Source: a virus. Taken from it: DNA of 64,000 nt. A program made the position numbers and the translations under genes. Location: positions 64,001 to 128,000 of the IMG/VR virus record IMGVR_UViG_3300010396_000003; one strand, 5' to 3'. Position 1 is the stretch's first letter; every line of letters starts with the position of its first letter. Under the pieces are notes generated by a model. That model saw only the letters and a list, made by a program, of their open reading frames with translations. It had not been told where the DNA came from and searched no databases. Below are positions 45,701 through 55,741 of the stretch, piece by piece.

Positions 45701-47595
45701 CACCAACCACGGGACAGACGCTGCCATTACAAGCGGATTCGGCTGGACGGTTAATTGTCGATTGCGGTTCGGGATGTGGTGGTTCCGGTGGAACTTCAAT
45801 GGCAGATGAAGCCGGCTTTACACAGGGTACGACTTCATTCACGCCAATCGGAGGGTACTACAACACAAGCATTACAAATTTGACGGCTGGCCAAGGCGGA
45901 GCTCTGCGCCTGACCAATGATCGTAATGTAATGGTTGATATAAATGAAATCGGCGGAACCCTTGTTTCCGTATTTGCGGACGAAGGTTCATTTACTGCCG
46001 GAACCACGGCCGTGAATGTAATCGGAGGAACATACAATACGGGATCAATCAGTTTAACAAGCGGACAAGCCGGTGCGCTGCGTCTTACGGCTGATCGTCG
46101 TGTGATGACCGACCTTGAGGATGTTGCAGGCGCTCAACTAGGCGCACCATCAAACTACGGTACGTCTCCGGGTGCGGTCGCGGTTCTTGGAGTGAATGCA
46201 TTTGTAACAAATACTGTTGCGGTTAGCGGGACTGTAACAGCAAATGCCGGCACCGGCACATTTGGAACAAAAGACGCCGCCGACATGACAGGTACGACGC
46301 CAGGTACTGCTCCAAGCAATACGCTCATCGTTGGAGAAATTTATAATTCGGCAGCACCAACACCAACGACAGGACAAACGCTTCCACTTCAGGCGGATAG
46401 TGCTGGACGGTTAATTGTATCTTGCGGCTCTGGTTGCGGTGGTAGTGGTGGCACAAGCATAGCCGACGAAGCTACCTTCACTCAGGGAACCACAAGTCTA
46501 ACGCCGATCGGTGGAATTTACGTGACGTCCGTAACCAATTTGACCGCGGGGCAAGCTGGCGCGGTTCGACTGAATAATGATCGCACTATAATGTCCGATC
46601 TTCATGAAGTAGCGGAGACCGTCCTCGGTGCACCAAGTAATTACGGCACTTCACCTGGCGCTGTGGCTGTGATTGGTGTAAATGCTTTCATTACCAACAC
46701 ACCATCGGTTGCACAGTCTGGAACTTGGAATGTGACGGTTAATACTGCGCTTCCAGCCGGAACAAATACTATCGGCAAAATCGATGTATTGGGTAATTCC
46801 GGAAATACGATGGATGCTGCCGGACAAAACCAAACATCTCCAGCAGCAGAGCTGATCATCGGCGGTCAGTTCAACACTTCTCCGACGACGATTACCAGTG
46901 GAAATGTCTCACCGTTGCAACTTGATGCCAACGGAAATCTTAAAGTAAATCTTAATGCGAATACATTTGGAACGATTACTGTCACCGGCACGGTGACAGC
47001 GAATGCTGGCACAGGAAACTTTAGCGAAAACCTGACGCAGGTGAATAGTGTTGCATTGGGCTCACCCTCGAATTACGGAACTTCGCCCGGCGCCGTTTCC
47101 GTTCTTGGCGTAAATGCGTTCGTAACGAACACCATTGCCGGAAATATTACACAGATTGGCGGTTCCTCACTGGCTCTCGGCCAGACCACAATGTCTGCGT
47201 CAATTCCGGTTGTGATCGCATCGAACCAGAGCTCGTTGCCGGTATCTGCGCAACCATCAACTTCTTCAACTAACGCGGCCACAACATTCGAGGCTGACGC
47301 GGTTACCACATCCACAACCGTAAAATCGAGTGCTGGAAATGTTTACGGTTATTATGTATATAATCCAAATTCTTCTGCCTGTTTCCTTGAAGTATTCAAT
47401 ACAACGACACCAACTCTTGGTACGACCACACCAATTCTTAGTCTTGGTATTCCGGCTACGAGCGCTGCAAATATTCCAGCTAGCAGCATCGCTGTGGCTA
47501 ATTTCAGTACTGCAATTGCCGTCGCATCAACAACAGCTTCCAAGGGAGCCTCAACATGCGGGACTGGAATGACCGTAAATGTTTGGTATCAATAA
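42775..47595 (+). CDS. Giant repetitive secreted protein, possible fibre or adhesin
   Basis: The 1606-residue protein starts with a Sec signal peptide (RNRLLFFLLAILFLVPKPSRA). The rest is low in charge and made of repeated blocks. One block contains SIPVVIASNQS with GQTTM before it, another DMTGTTPGTAPSNTLIVG followed by YNSAAPTPTTGQTLPLQADS and RLIVSCGSGCGG. Such blocks resemble beta-stranded repeats of phage tail fibres, but a signal peptide is unusual for a tail protein. It could be exported to the cell surface. No ribosome-binding site is evident before the ATG, and a 46-base gap precedes it. Confidence 0.75.
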   Translation: MRNRLLFFLLAILFLVPKPSRAATPATVVSSTCFQDAQGNCLANGTLTLALTRPAQITSGGQVAPIVVQIQLDSSGLIPVGTQIWANSSLNPSGTGYAVTLSSSSGLIVSRPGYWVIQGTSPIDLAQEQPVNPFVSFPNVPTIVGSITPGDCAAFQTATTIYDPGTGACGSGGGGGSTTFDKVGSGTNSTATMICATGCAIGSAGGIINATKINNVTVTGTPTLGQIPIASDSTNAAWGDPIVSGHDANGSAPTANPVLTAGWDGTLVRTIKTDTSGDVEVVFPSTPTVTIGNSSIAVTGTFWQATQPVSVAATVNTNLAQVGGAGIALGQTTMTGSIPVVIASNQSNLPVSVQNASIAVTGTFWQATQPVSIAATLNTTDAANGSVTGGAAGSKSELIGGQFNSALPSLTNGQQAAVQVDSSGRLLINCSAGCGGGSGGTSMADEGAFTPGTTSITPIGGIYSTGSINLVSGQAGILRLTIDRRVMTDLDEVGGSPIVLGQTTMASSIPVTIASNQSNLNVVVASALPAGSNTIGAVTQASGPWTQNITQVAGSALGAPSNYGTSPGAVSVIGVNAFITNTPAVSQSGSWTVTANAGTGTFGVKDVADMTGTTPATAPANTQIVGEIYNTAAPTPTNGQTLPLQSDSAGRLIVSCGSGCGGSGGTSIADLGSFTQGTTSITPIGGIYTTSVTNLTSGQAGALRLTNDRNLMADLNEVGGSAFTLGQNTSANSLSVVIASDYSVTDTVGSTVALNGLNVSATVALNNNQGTGFFLASGTLAATLTPEVSYDGGTTWSATQFLNSATGAVTSTLVVTNPNSATVLSILIPGGVSNARVRVSSFTSGTANGTLRATLNQSQEAEIVGSLPTGSNTIGAVTQASGPWSQNITQVGGSALALGQTTMSASIPVVLASNQSNVNVAVAAALPAGGNTIGAVNQGTTPWVVKDNADMTGTTPGTAPSNTLIVGQIYNSAAPTPTTGQTLPLQADSAGRLIVDCGSGCGGSGGTSMADEAGFTQGTTSFTPIGGYYNTSITNLTAGQGGALRLTNDRNVMVDINEIGGTLVSVFADEGSFTAGTTAVNVIGGTYNTGSISLTSGQAGALRLTADRRVMTDLEDVAGAQLGAPSNYGTSPGAVAVLGVNAFVTNTVAVSGTVTANAGTGTFGTKDAADMTGTTPGTAPSNTLIVGEIYNSAAPTPTTGQTLPLQADSAGRLIVSCGSGCGGSGGTSIADEATFTQGTTSLTPIGGIYVTSVTNLTAGQAGAVRLNNDRTIMSDLHEVAETVLGAPSNYGTSPGAVAVIGVNAFITNTPSVAQSGTWNVTVNTALPAGTNTIGKIDVLGNSGNTMDAAGQNQTSPAAELIIGGQFNTSPTTITSGNVSPLQLDANGNLKVNLNANTFGTITVTGTVTANAGTGNFSENLTQVNSVALGSPSNYGTSPGAVSVLGVNAFVTNTIAGNITQIGGSSLALGQTTMSASIPVVIASNQSSLPVSAQPSTSSTNAATTFEADAVTTSTTVKSSAGNVYGYYVYNPNSSACFLEVFNTTTPTLGTTTPILSLGIPATSAANIPASSIAVANFSTAIAVASTTASKGASTCGTGMTVNVWYQ

Positions 47596-47601
47596 AATAA
47601 A

Positions 47602-48984
47602 ATGAAAAGAATATTGTTGCTCTGTGGGATTATTCTATTATCACTTCCCCTTTCTGCTCAAACGCTCAGAAATCATGGAAGTGGTACAACTTCGAATATA
47701 ACTATGGGGTTTACGCCAACCGTTGGCGACACCGTGGTTGTGGTGACAGAGACGAGCGTAGTCCCTGCCAGCGTACAGTTCTCCACTGGTGGAACGCAGG
47801 CATTTCCGATACAAGGCTCTTGTCCTAATAGTGGAGCATTTTTCCTGTGTTATTACCTTATAAAGAGTGTCGCTACTCCTGGGAGCCACATTACTTGTAC
47901 GACCTGTGGAACGATGAACGCAGTCTATGAGTGGGATTGGACAGGCGTAGATACGACAAATACAGTTGATCGCCGTATTCTTTGTCTTAATAACCTTACA
48001 ACGACCAACTGTGAAGTTGATTTTCATCCGGCATTTTCTTCGGAAGCACTCATGGCTGCTTACGTCTGTTCCGCTTCCAGCTCAACGTTAGGCGGAAATG
48101 TTACTTGGGTTAATGTTATGACACCGAACAGTAACCCAGGAGGAGACTTTATTTCTAGCGGCAATGGTCTTGTTAGTGTAACTCCGGGAACGGCCGGAGC
48201 TTGTGGTAACAACCTTGGAATGATTCTTGGTTTAAAAGCATCTGGAGCGACGGAAACATGTGAATCGGATATTTCGTGGAATCAAGACGAGGCCGAAATT
48301 GGTTCGAGTGGCAGTCCTTCCACATCGGCTTTTGTTAATCAAGTGGGTGATCTGATTATTACGACGCCGTGGTGCATAACAAATGGTTCAACGACCTGTA
48401 CCGTTACGAGCCCGCTTGCCGGCAGCGATACGATGACGGATATAACCGTAGATGGCACCAATAGTTCTTCTACGGGGCAAGGACATATTTATTATGTACT
48501 TTCTGCTAGTGCGGCAGGAACACAAACAATTACCTTTACTCCGTCAGGAACATTTCTGCATGCCCAAATAGCCTATTGGGACTATACCCCAAGCCCCGGT
48601 TGTACTTTTTCTCATCATACAGATTTTTCGCTTGGTTCTGGAACTGGCACCGCGGTTAATTTACCGTCATTTACGCCAACGACCGGTGACCTACTATTTG
48701 CGTTCGCTTTCGTTAGTAACCATACATCATCTGTAAACTCCGGCTCATTTCCATGGGCGTGTCGAGCCTTTTTAATTGGTGCGACAGCGACACAAGACTG
48801 TACTCTTCAAAATACGATCAATGCCTCGGAATATATGCTTGCTAATCCCGGCGGAACCATGAATGTAGACTTCACGCAGCTTGCGGCAGATCCGTGGCAA
48901 GTTTTAGCGACTTCATTTACGCTGTCTGGCTCATCTCCAGGTAATACCGTAAAACAACTTTCTACTCTTGGAGTTGGCGAATGA
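47602..48984 (+). CDS. Secreted beta-rich protein
   Basis: The 460-residue protein starts with a signal peptide (KRILLLCGIILLSLPLSAQ). The mature part is beta-rich and has several cysteines in repeated positions. It has two similar halves, with GTTSNITMGFTPTVGDTVVV in the first and GDLIITTPWC and GTQTITFTPSG in the second. It overlaps the next gene by four bases. It may form part of the same secreted assembly as its neighbours. Confidence 0.7.
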   Translation: MKRILLLCGIILLSLPLSAQTLRNHGSGTTSNITMGFTPTVGDTVVVVTETSVVPASVQFSTGGTQAFPIQGSCPNSGAFFLCYYLIKSVATPGSHITCTTCGTMNAVYEWDWTGVDTTNTVDRRILCLNNLTTTNCEVDFHPAFSSEALMAAYVCSASSSTLGGNVTWVNVMTPNSNPGGDFISSGNGLVSVTPGTAGACGNNLGMILGLKASGATETCESDISWNQDEAEIGSSGSPSTSAFVNQVGDLIITTPWCITNGSTTCTVTSPLAGSDTMTDITVDGTNSSSTGQGHIYYVLSASAAGTQTITFTPSGTFLHAQIAYWDYTPSPGCTFSHHTDFSLGSGTGTAVNLPSFTPTTGDLLFAFAFVSNHTSSVNSGSFPWACRAFLIGATATQDCTLQNTINASEYMLANPGGTMNVDFTQLAADPWQVLATSFTLSGSSPGNTVKQLSTLGVGE

Positions 48985-51900
48985 AAGCCAAATTGGCTTT
49001 TGCTTTCGCATTTCTATTGTTTCTTTCACAAGGCGTTTTTGCTGCTTGCACAGCAACGGAACAAAGCGCTGATTATAGTCCTGTTGGCGGAAGCACGTCT
49101 ACGTTGTCGACCGGTGTTTTGTCTGATGGACAAACGCATACCATGAACGTAAATTCCAATGGTGATCTGGTCGTCATTACAGCTTGGTGTTTTCAGAACT
49201 GCACTTTCCCAGCCACCATACCTATGGATACGCAGAATGCGGTAAAAACAAGCGTAGTAACTCCCGGAACAACTATAGGTATAGACGGTTTACATACGGG
49301 TCAGGCCGCATTTTATTACGTCCTGAATGCTATTCATGGAAATCATACAATTACATTGACGGTGACGGGTGGAGCTACACAGACGCAAGTTTCTTATATA
49401 GACTTCAAACCAAGCGCCGGATGTTCTTTTAGTCACGATGTAGATTCTCCCGTAGGAGCTGCGTCCCACGGAGGAGGTGTGAGTAATGATCAGGCTAATA
49501 CCCCGTCTATAAGCGGTGTGACTGGAGATATTTTAGTGAGTTGGACAGTGACAACTCAGCACGTAAATTCTCCTGTAAATGCACCATGGAGCTGCCCTCA
49601 GTACTTAGGACAAGGTGAAACTCAGACATGCAACATAGACGTTACACAAAACGGGCAGGCATATGTACTTTCTGCTAGTTCAGGGACTACTAGCAACAGT
49701 TGGACTTTGATAAACAGTTCTACTGGTTACGAGGCGATTATCACATCTTTCAAGATGACACAGCAAACGGCAAACGCTTGCCCAACGGGGGCAACGTATG
49801 GGGCAAATGGAAACCAGACGTTAGCGGCACTTGGAATTACGAGTTGTCGTTATGTTGCAAGTTACGGCCTTGATACGGCTACGGGACAATATGAGACGGA
49901 TCCATGGCTACTTGCTCCGGGGATGGGAAACTGCGCTTCCAATTGCCTTACTGAGAGAAATACATTGAATGGCGGCGCAACCGGTGTCGGTATTATTTTG
50001 CGTGGTGGAGATACTTGGCATTTCGGCAATAGCAGTGCCAGTCCATATACTGGCCTAATTGCATCCGGTAATGGCTCTGGCTGTGATGCGGGAAATTCCT
50101 GCGGTTGGACGATTGGTGGTTCAAGTAATGCGTGGGGATCGAATGTAAGCAACCCACTTTATTTTGGCGTAGACAAAACGTGGTGGAATTCATCAGTCTG
50201 CGGCGTCTCGTGGTGCCGCCCGATTATGAATGGCGATAATCCAACGAGCACTACGGGAGTCGCAAGCTGTCCGCATGATCTTAGCACTTTCAGTTTCATA
50301 AAAACATGGACCGGAACTGTAAATGTCATTATCGATAATTTTGAGTTTACCGGGACATGCTGGAGTGGCACGAATAGAACAGTGCCATATGTGGATTTTG
50401 GAAATACCTTCACACCAGCGACCAATAATCGCACTATCGAGAATTCCTATTTTCACGGCTGGTCACATGTGACGTTTGGTGTGTCTTCGACCGGACAAGC
50501 GGTTTCGGCTATCAACGAACCATCAGCAAACAACGGTGGTATCGGCGATGTCATTACGCATAACATTTTCGATGGCAGCGACACAGACGAAAAGAGCTAT
50601 TCTGGAATCACCTTTGGTGGCTATGACATTGATTCAAACGTCTTCCGTTATATGACACAGGGCTGCATCACAAATAACACGCATACGATGCACGATAACG
50701 TTTTTGATCACTTGTACGGATATAGCGACGGTTTAGCGCATGGCAATGGATGCGAATTCAATACTGAAAACAATACAGACAATGTTGTTTATAACAACAT
50801 CTGGAGCAACTTTGCCTATGATGGTGTTGGCTGTGGAAATGAACAATTTCAAACGGCACCCCAAAGCGGAAGAACAACATACTTTTTCAACAACGTGATT
50901 TACGGTTGGGGCTGTGGTTCAAATGGAAACTATCTTGATATCTGCGGATCACCGAGTCCGTCATGCTCAAATACCACATTCACCATCAACGCATTCAACA
51001 ACACGATGGTGATGACGAATGGTGGACTTTCAACTCTTGTTGCTACTGCGCCATCAACAATTCACATAAATTTCATTAATAATCACTGTATCTCGCCGGC
51101 TACACCAAGCAGCTGTATATTGACGACGCAAGGCGCAACAATAGTCCAGACGACAAACCTTCTTCAGACTACGGCAAATGCGACATCACAAGGATACAAT
51201 GCAACGCAAACCTATGCGTATTCGCCAACTCTAGGAACGAATTCATCGGTTGGATTTGGAACCAACGAAACAACATCCCTTTGTAGTCCGTTAGTGGGCT
51301 CAGGAGATTCACTTCTACAAGCGGCAGGCGCCGCATGTGAGCTTGAAACCGGTTACTCCTGCACTTTAAATTTGACAAACCACACGGTGAGTTGTCCTGC
51401 GATAGCAATTCCTGTAGCAAGACCTTCAAGCGGTGTATGGGACGCTGGAGCATATGAATTCAGCGCTGGTGCGCCACAAGTTGCTACTCCGTCAATTTCA
51501 CCGGTCGCGGGAACATACACGAGTCCGCAGACGGTGACAATAACTGATAGTACCGGTGGAGCAACGATCTGCTACACCACCGATGGCACCACGCCAACGG
51601 CTAACGGTGCCGGAACATGCACGCACGGCTCAACGTATTCTGGTTTATTCTTACAATCATTACCGGCAACGGTAGAAGCGATAGGTAGTGAGTCTGGATT
51701 CACGGATAGTTCTGTCGCTACTGCATCTTATTCGCCTTCAAGTGTAGCAACATACTATATTTCAAAGTCAACTGGATCAGATTCTAACGCGGGCACGAGC
51801 AAGACTTTTCCTTGGCAACATTTACCAGGAATGAAGAGTTGGTCTGGAACCCACGCTCCAGTAGCCGGTGATGTATTTATTTTGATGGGTTGTGATACCT

Positions 51901-53237
51901 GGGTGAATTCAGATTTTCCTGTGAACTGGGATTGGAGCGGGGTCGTCGGAAACCCAATTAAGATAACCACAGATAATACGTGGTACAACTCTACAACATG
52001 CCCTTCTGGATGGAATCGTCCGATATTCGATGCGCAAGGAGCGGTAATTACCGGGGGTGTGGTCAATGGCATGTTTATCGGCGCCGATGCTACGGCAACT
52101 TCTTACGTTACAGTAGATGACATAGAATGGATAGACCTCTTTTCAACTGGAGGGGCCGGAGCAAGTTATATTAAATTTTACAACGATACCCCAAACTGGA
52201 CTATCACCAATAATTATATGCATGATCTTAAGGTTGTACTTGATTCGGCTGGGGATTGTGCATTACTTAACCCGTCTGCCAACATGGATGGTTCTTTATT
52301 TGAATTTAATGTCATTAGCGGATCGGATCGAAGTGGGCAAAGTCCAGCAGGTGGTGTCTGCGATGCCTTCTATTCTAATTTCAATGGCACAACTATCGCA
52401 TTTAATGTGGTACACGATATCGTAAACTTTGCTCCTGTCTACACGAACGGGAATCCACTGACGATAGCGCACAATCTGATCTACAACATTCTCACAACGA
52501 ATAATGGTGGTGTGAATCACTGCAATGCCATAGAAACTTTGGGCGGTGGTACGGTCTACATTGTTGACAACATCATTCATGATATGTTTTGTTCCGGCGG
52601 AGAAGCAATGATGATTGGCAACGCTAGCGAAATAGATTATGTCGCCAATAACGTGATATGGAACTTGGGCGATTCTGGTAACGCTCAAACCCCAAGTATC
52701 CCCCAGACAGATTCCGCAACAGGGATGGTAATGCACTTTTTCAACAATACAATCGTCAGCCCTGGCGGCCAGAATTGCATAAATTATTCGAGTAAAACCG
52801 GCGTATCATGGACGACCCTTGATATTCGTAATAATCATTGTATTAATGCTTCGATGAACGACAATTTTTCTTCGATGGTAACTGGAACCTATACGACTAC
52901 GCCCAATACTACAATGACCACCGCTACGGCAACCGCACAAGGGTACAACGCCAGTCAAACTTTTGCGTATTCGCCAACTTCAGGAACAAATGGAACGGTT
53001 GGTGCAGGAAGTAATTTGACTTCAGTCTGGCCTTCTGGATTCACCACAGACGACACGGATTATTCTTGTTCGCAACAGACAATTAGCGGAGTAGTGCAAG
53101 CAGTATGTCCGGCCCGCACATCAAATACGCGGCCCGCAAGCGGAGCATGGGATAATGGCGCATATGAATTTTCTGGAGCACTTCCGGGCGGAGCAACCGG
53201 TAGCGGCGTAAAGTTTTTTACCGGAAAAAAACCATGA
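48981..53237 (+). CDS. Secreted right-handed beta-helix protein, 1418 residues
   Basis: After a signal peptide (KAKLAFAFAFLLFLSQGVFA) the protein has a domain like the second half of its upstream neighbour, then a large beta-helix-type region (about 290-830) rich in NNT and NVFxH-type rungs. A chitobiase/FN3-like insert follows (about 835-920, GTYTSPQTVTITDSTGG with CYTTDGTTPTANGAGTC), and then a second beta-helix region (about 930-1390). Such proteins bind or cut polysaccharides. The two beta-helices look like a duplication. Its ATG overlaps the upstream stop (ATGA). Confidence 0.8.
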   Translation: MKAKLAFAFAFLLFLSQGVFAACTATEQSADYSPVGGSTSTLSTGVLSDGQTHTMNVNSNGDLVVITAWCFQNCTFPATIPMDTQNAVKTSVVTPGTTIGIDGLHTGQAAFYYVLNAIHGNHTITLTVTGGATQTQVSYIDFKPSAGCSFSHDVDSPVGAASHGGGVSNDQANTPSISGVTGDILVSWTVTTQHVNSPVNAPWSCPQYLGQGETQTCNIDVTQNGQAYVLSASSGTTSNSWTLINSSTGYEAIITSFKMTQQTANACPTGATYGANGNQTLAALGITSCRYVASYGLDTATGQYETDPWLLAPGMGNCASNCLTERNTLNGGATGVGIILRGGDTWHFGNSSASPYTGLIASGNGSGCDAGNSCGWTIGGSSNAWGSNVSNPLYFGVDKTWWNSSVCGVSWCRPIMNGDNPTSTTGVASCPHDLSTFSFIKTWTGTVNVIIDNFEFTGTCWSGTNRTVPYVDFGNTFTPATNNRTIENSYFHGWSHVTFGVSSTGQAVSAINEPSANNGGIGDVITHNIFDGSDTDEKSYSGITFGGYDIDSNVFRYMTQGCITNNTHTMHDNVFDHLYGYSDGLAHGNGCEFNTENNTDNVVYNNIWSNFAYDGVGCGNEQFQTAPQSGRTTYFFNNVIYGWGCGSNGNYLDICGSPSPSCSNTTFTINAFNNTMVMTNGGLSTLVATAPSTIHINFINNHCISPATPSSCILTTQGATIVQTTNLLQTTANATSQGYNATQTYAYSPTLGTNSSVGFGTNETTSLCSPLVGSGDSLLQAAGAACELETGYSCTLNLTNHTVSCPAIAIPVARPSSGVWDAGAYEFSAGAPQVATPSISPVAGTYTSPQTVTITDSTGGATICYTTDGTTPTANGAGTCTHGSTYSGLFLQSLPATVEAIGSESGFTDSSVATASYSPSSVATYYISKSTGSDSNAGTSKTFPWQHLPGMKSWSGTHAPVAGDVFILMGCDTWVNSDFPVNWDWSGVVGNPIKITTDNTWYNSTTCPSGWNRPIFDAQGAVITGGVVNGMFIGADATATSYVTVDDIEWIDLFSTGGAGASYIKFYNDTPNWTITNNYMHDLKVVLDSAGDCALLNPSANMDGSLFEFNVISGSDRSGQSPAGGVCDAFYSNFNGTTIAFNVVHDIVNFAPVYTNGNPLTIAHNLIYNILTTNNGGVNHCNAIETLGGGTVYIVDNIIHDMFCSGGEAMMIGNASEIDYVANNVIWNLGDSGNAQTPSIPQTDSATGMVMHFFNNTIVSPGGQNCINYSSKTGVSWTTLDIRNNHCINASMNDNFSSMVTGTYTTTPNTTMTTATATAQGYNASQTFAYSPTSGTNGTVGAGSNLTSVWPSGFTTDDTDYSCSQQTISGVVQAVCPARTSNTRPASGAWDNGAYEFSGALPGGATGSGVKFFTGKKP

Positions 53238-55453
53238 GATCAATAGCGCGTGTAATCTTATATTTTTTCGTGGTTGCGCCGATTATCTCCGCGCAGTTGA
53301 TGGGGCCTGGACTTGGAATATCAAACGGAACCGGATCCCCTGGGTCTACCCCGGCATTTGTTGGAGAATTTAGCGACAACAGCACACTAACAAACCAAGT
53401 AGGAGCTCTGGCATCCGGAACGACGGCCGCAACCTGTCAGGTAAATACATATTGTATTCCTTATGCCGACAGTACATTAACCGGAAATCTTGGTGTTATA
53501 TTTTATCAATATTCAGCAGCTTCACAAGTTAGCGTTACTGCGATTGATGTTGTAGCGAATACCGCCTCCGCTCCAACCGCGGTAAATACTTATACTTGTG
53601 GAGGAACGACACAACAGAAAAATATAACCCCTACGACATTTTATGTCGGCTTTTGTTATGCGCCGAATATGACGGCCGGCGCCCACGTTGTTGAATTTAC
53701 ATTTGCCAGTGCGGTGACACAGGTTTTTGCAAAAACACAACAATTCAGGAATATCGCCACTTCAACACCAATCGATGGAACCGTTGGTCTTGCATCGGGC
53801 GCGAGCTCGACAACCGTAAACGCAGCTTCGGTCACACCATCGGTTGCAAACGATTTAATCGATGTATTTATTGCGCGCATTGCCACACCTAATACTTCCT
53901 CTGTGACGGCCGGAAGTGGCTATACGCTCGGAACTATCGACCTCTTGGATGGCGGAAGTACGGAATTTGAGGTAGATAGCGGTACCGGATCTTTAACGCC
54001 AACTATGACGATGGGCACGGCCAGTACGTATGGTGAGATCGCGATAGCATTTAAATCCGCGAGCGCAGGAACGGCACCGACAGGCATGTATTTGGAGCGT
54101 GGTATGTCATGGAGTTATACAACTGCCACCGTTGGTAGTCGGTCTTTTCAGTTTCCTTCCAGCGGAAATCTTCTTGTGAATACTGATAGTTGTAATACGT
54201 TATCTCCGACCAGTATAAGCGGAGATATTACAAATAGTTGGACCGCTATTCCGGGAGGATTCTTTAACGGAACCGGAAACCTTACGGGGGGATTTTACGT
54301 TCCAAACGCATCTTCAGACAATAGTGGTGCTTTGACGGTGAATGCAGCATCGGTTAGCGGAGATTGTACATTCAAGTTTTATAGCTTTGCCGGTGCACCA
54401 ACAACGGTATTTGTTTCGCGGTCGGATTTTGAAGACCTGGCTAGCGCGTGGCAGACAAGTTCTACGTTCGTATGGCCTGCAACCAATAAAAATAATACTG
54501 CGGCAGCACAGGTTTCACCGTTTATACCAAATCCGACAAGCGGCGTCGCGATAGCATTTGGCGGTCAGATTTTTAATACTACCGTCGGGATATCTGGTCC
54601 ATCGAATTGTTTTTTTGATGCCGCCACACAAGGCGGAGAAAATATAAGCGGTCCATGGCCGGTAGATCAGAATAATCCTTTTGCGCATTGCTATTTTAAT
54701 GGCTCTCCAAATGTTGTATGGGGCTGGCCGCAAACTTCTACCCTAAACGCTTCTGGAGATTCAGGAACAATCGTCGGATTTTTTGGTTCTACCGGAGCAG
54801 CCATCGTAAACGGTAGCACGATGAACCAGTCAACTTCCGGGACGGATTTGACTTTTACAGTAACCGCGCCTACATCCGGTAATCTATTGGCCGTGGTGGT
54901 GGGTGCATATAATGGAATTACGGTTAAAAATGTTTGTATCGGTGGAGACTCTACCTGTGGAACCGGAACACAGTTTACGGCCGTTCCCGGAGCGACATCG
55001 ACTGGAAGCGGTCATCCAGCTACATCCGTTTGGTATGTGTTAAATGCACCGGCAGGGTCTCCGACAAGAATTGATGTTGTAACTTCCGCCGCCTGCTCAA
55101 ATTGCGAAGCGACATACTACGAAGTTAAAAAGGGATCGGGAAGCTGGAGTACCGATGGCGGAAATCAAATAACAAATGGAACAGGAAGCGGTACAGGACT
55201 AATTACTGGTCCAGCGATAACAACGACCGGATCTATTGATTTTTGCACGGCAACTGCTGCCGTTAGCGGAACAATGGCGGATTCCGGTAGTCCGCCAAGT
55301 GGAAGCCAATACCAGATAGCCGGAACGCTTTATGAAAACACGAGTGATGGAGTAGAATCACTATTGACAACAACGATCGGTACACACACTCCTACGTGGC
55401 AGGAGTCGACTTTATCCGATTCATTTTCGTCATCTCAAGCGTGTTTTAAGTAA
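53234..55453 (+). CDS. Secreted beta-rich protein, 739 residues
   Basis: A short signal peptide (RSIARVILYFFVVAPIISAQ) precedes a serine/threonine/glycine-rich, nearly charge-free beta protein. Residues 40-275 form one domain (VGEFSDNSTLTNQVGALASG; TYGEIAIAFKSASAG), and residues 540-739 resemble it again (GNLLAVVVGAYNG). It overlaps the beta-helix gene by four bases. The function is unknown. Confidence 0.7.
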   Translation: MRSIARVILYFFVVAPIISAQLMGPGLGISNGTGSPGSTPAFVGEFSDNSTLTNQVGALASGTTAATCQVNTYCIPYADSTLTGNLGVIFYQYSAASQVSVTAIDVVANTASAPTAVNTYTCGGTTQQKNITPTTFYVGFCYAPNMTAGAHVVEFTFASAVTQVFAKTQQFRNIATSTPIDGTVGLASGASSTTVNAASVTPSVANDLIDVFIARIATPNTSSVTAGSGYTLGTIDLLDGGSTEFEVDSGTGSLTPTMTMGTASTYGEIAIAFKSASAGTAPTGMYLERGMSWSYTTATVGSRSFQFPSSGNLLVNTDSCNTLSPTSISGDITNSWTAIPGGFFNGTGNLTGGFYVPNASSDNSGALTVNAASVSGDCTFKFYSFAGAPTTVFVSRSDFEDLASAWQTSSTFVWPATNKNNTAAAQVSPFIPNPTSGVAIAFGGQIFNTTVGISGPSNCFFDAATQGGENISGPWPVDQNNPFAHCYFNGSPNVVWGWPQTSTLNASGDSGTIVGFFGSTGAAIVNGSTMNQSTSGTDLTFTVTAPTSGNLLAVVVGAYNGITVKNVCIGGDSTCGTGTQFTAVPGATSTGSGHPATSVWYVLNAPAGSPTRIDVVTSAACSNCEATYYEVKKGSGSWSTDGGNQITNGTGSGTGLITGPAITTTGSIDFCTATAAVSGTMADSGSPPSGSQYQIAGTLYENTSDGVESLLTTTIGTHTPTWQESTLSDSFSSSQACFK

Positions 55454-55455
55454 CA

Positions 55456-55719
55456 ATGAAGATTGAATTATCTCGGGATAAAACCAGCATTATTCTAACC
55501 GGAATAGTTTCTATTCGGATCCCAGTTGAAGAATTAATACACGTTTTGCGTGAGTGTGATCCATTGCCTCCAAGGTTAAAACAGGTCCGGGATTTAGTGC
55601 GGCAACATAGGTGTGATAAAGAAATTGCTTCTGAATTGGGAATTTCAGTGCGTACCGTAAAATTACATGTATCACGATTAAAAGAAATTTGTGGTGAAAA
55701 CGACCGTTACCGACTATAA
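55456..55719 (+). CDS. LuxR-type helix-turn-helix protein
   Basis: The 87-residue protein ends in a GerE/LuxR helix-turn-helix: LPPRLKQVRDLVRQHRCDKE, IASELGISVRTVKLHVSRLK. The N-terminal 35 residues are beta-rich. It has no receiver domain, so it would bind DNA without phosphorylation. It follows the secreted-protein genes after two bases and might regulate them. Confidence 0.75.
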   Translation: MKIELSRDKTSIILTGIVSIRIPVEELIHVLRECDPLPPRLKQVRDLVRQHRCDKEIASELGISVRTVKLHVSRLKEICGENDRYRL

Positions 55720-55741
55720 TCACCATTCCAAAGGAGAGTTA

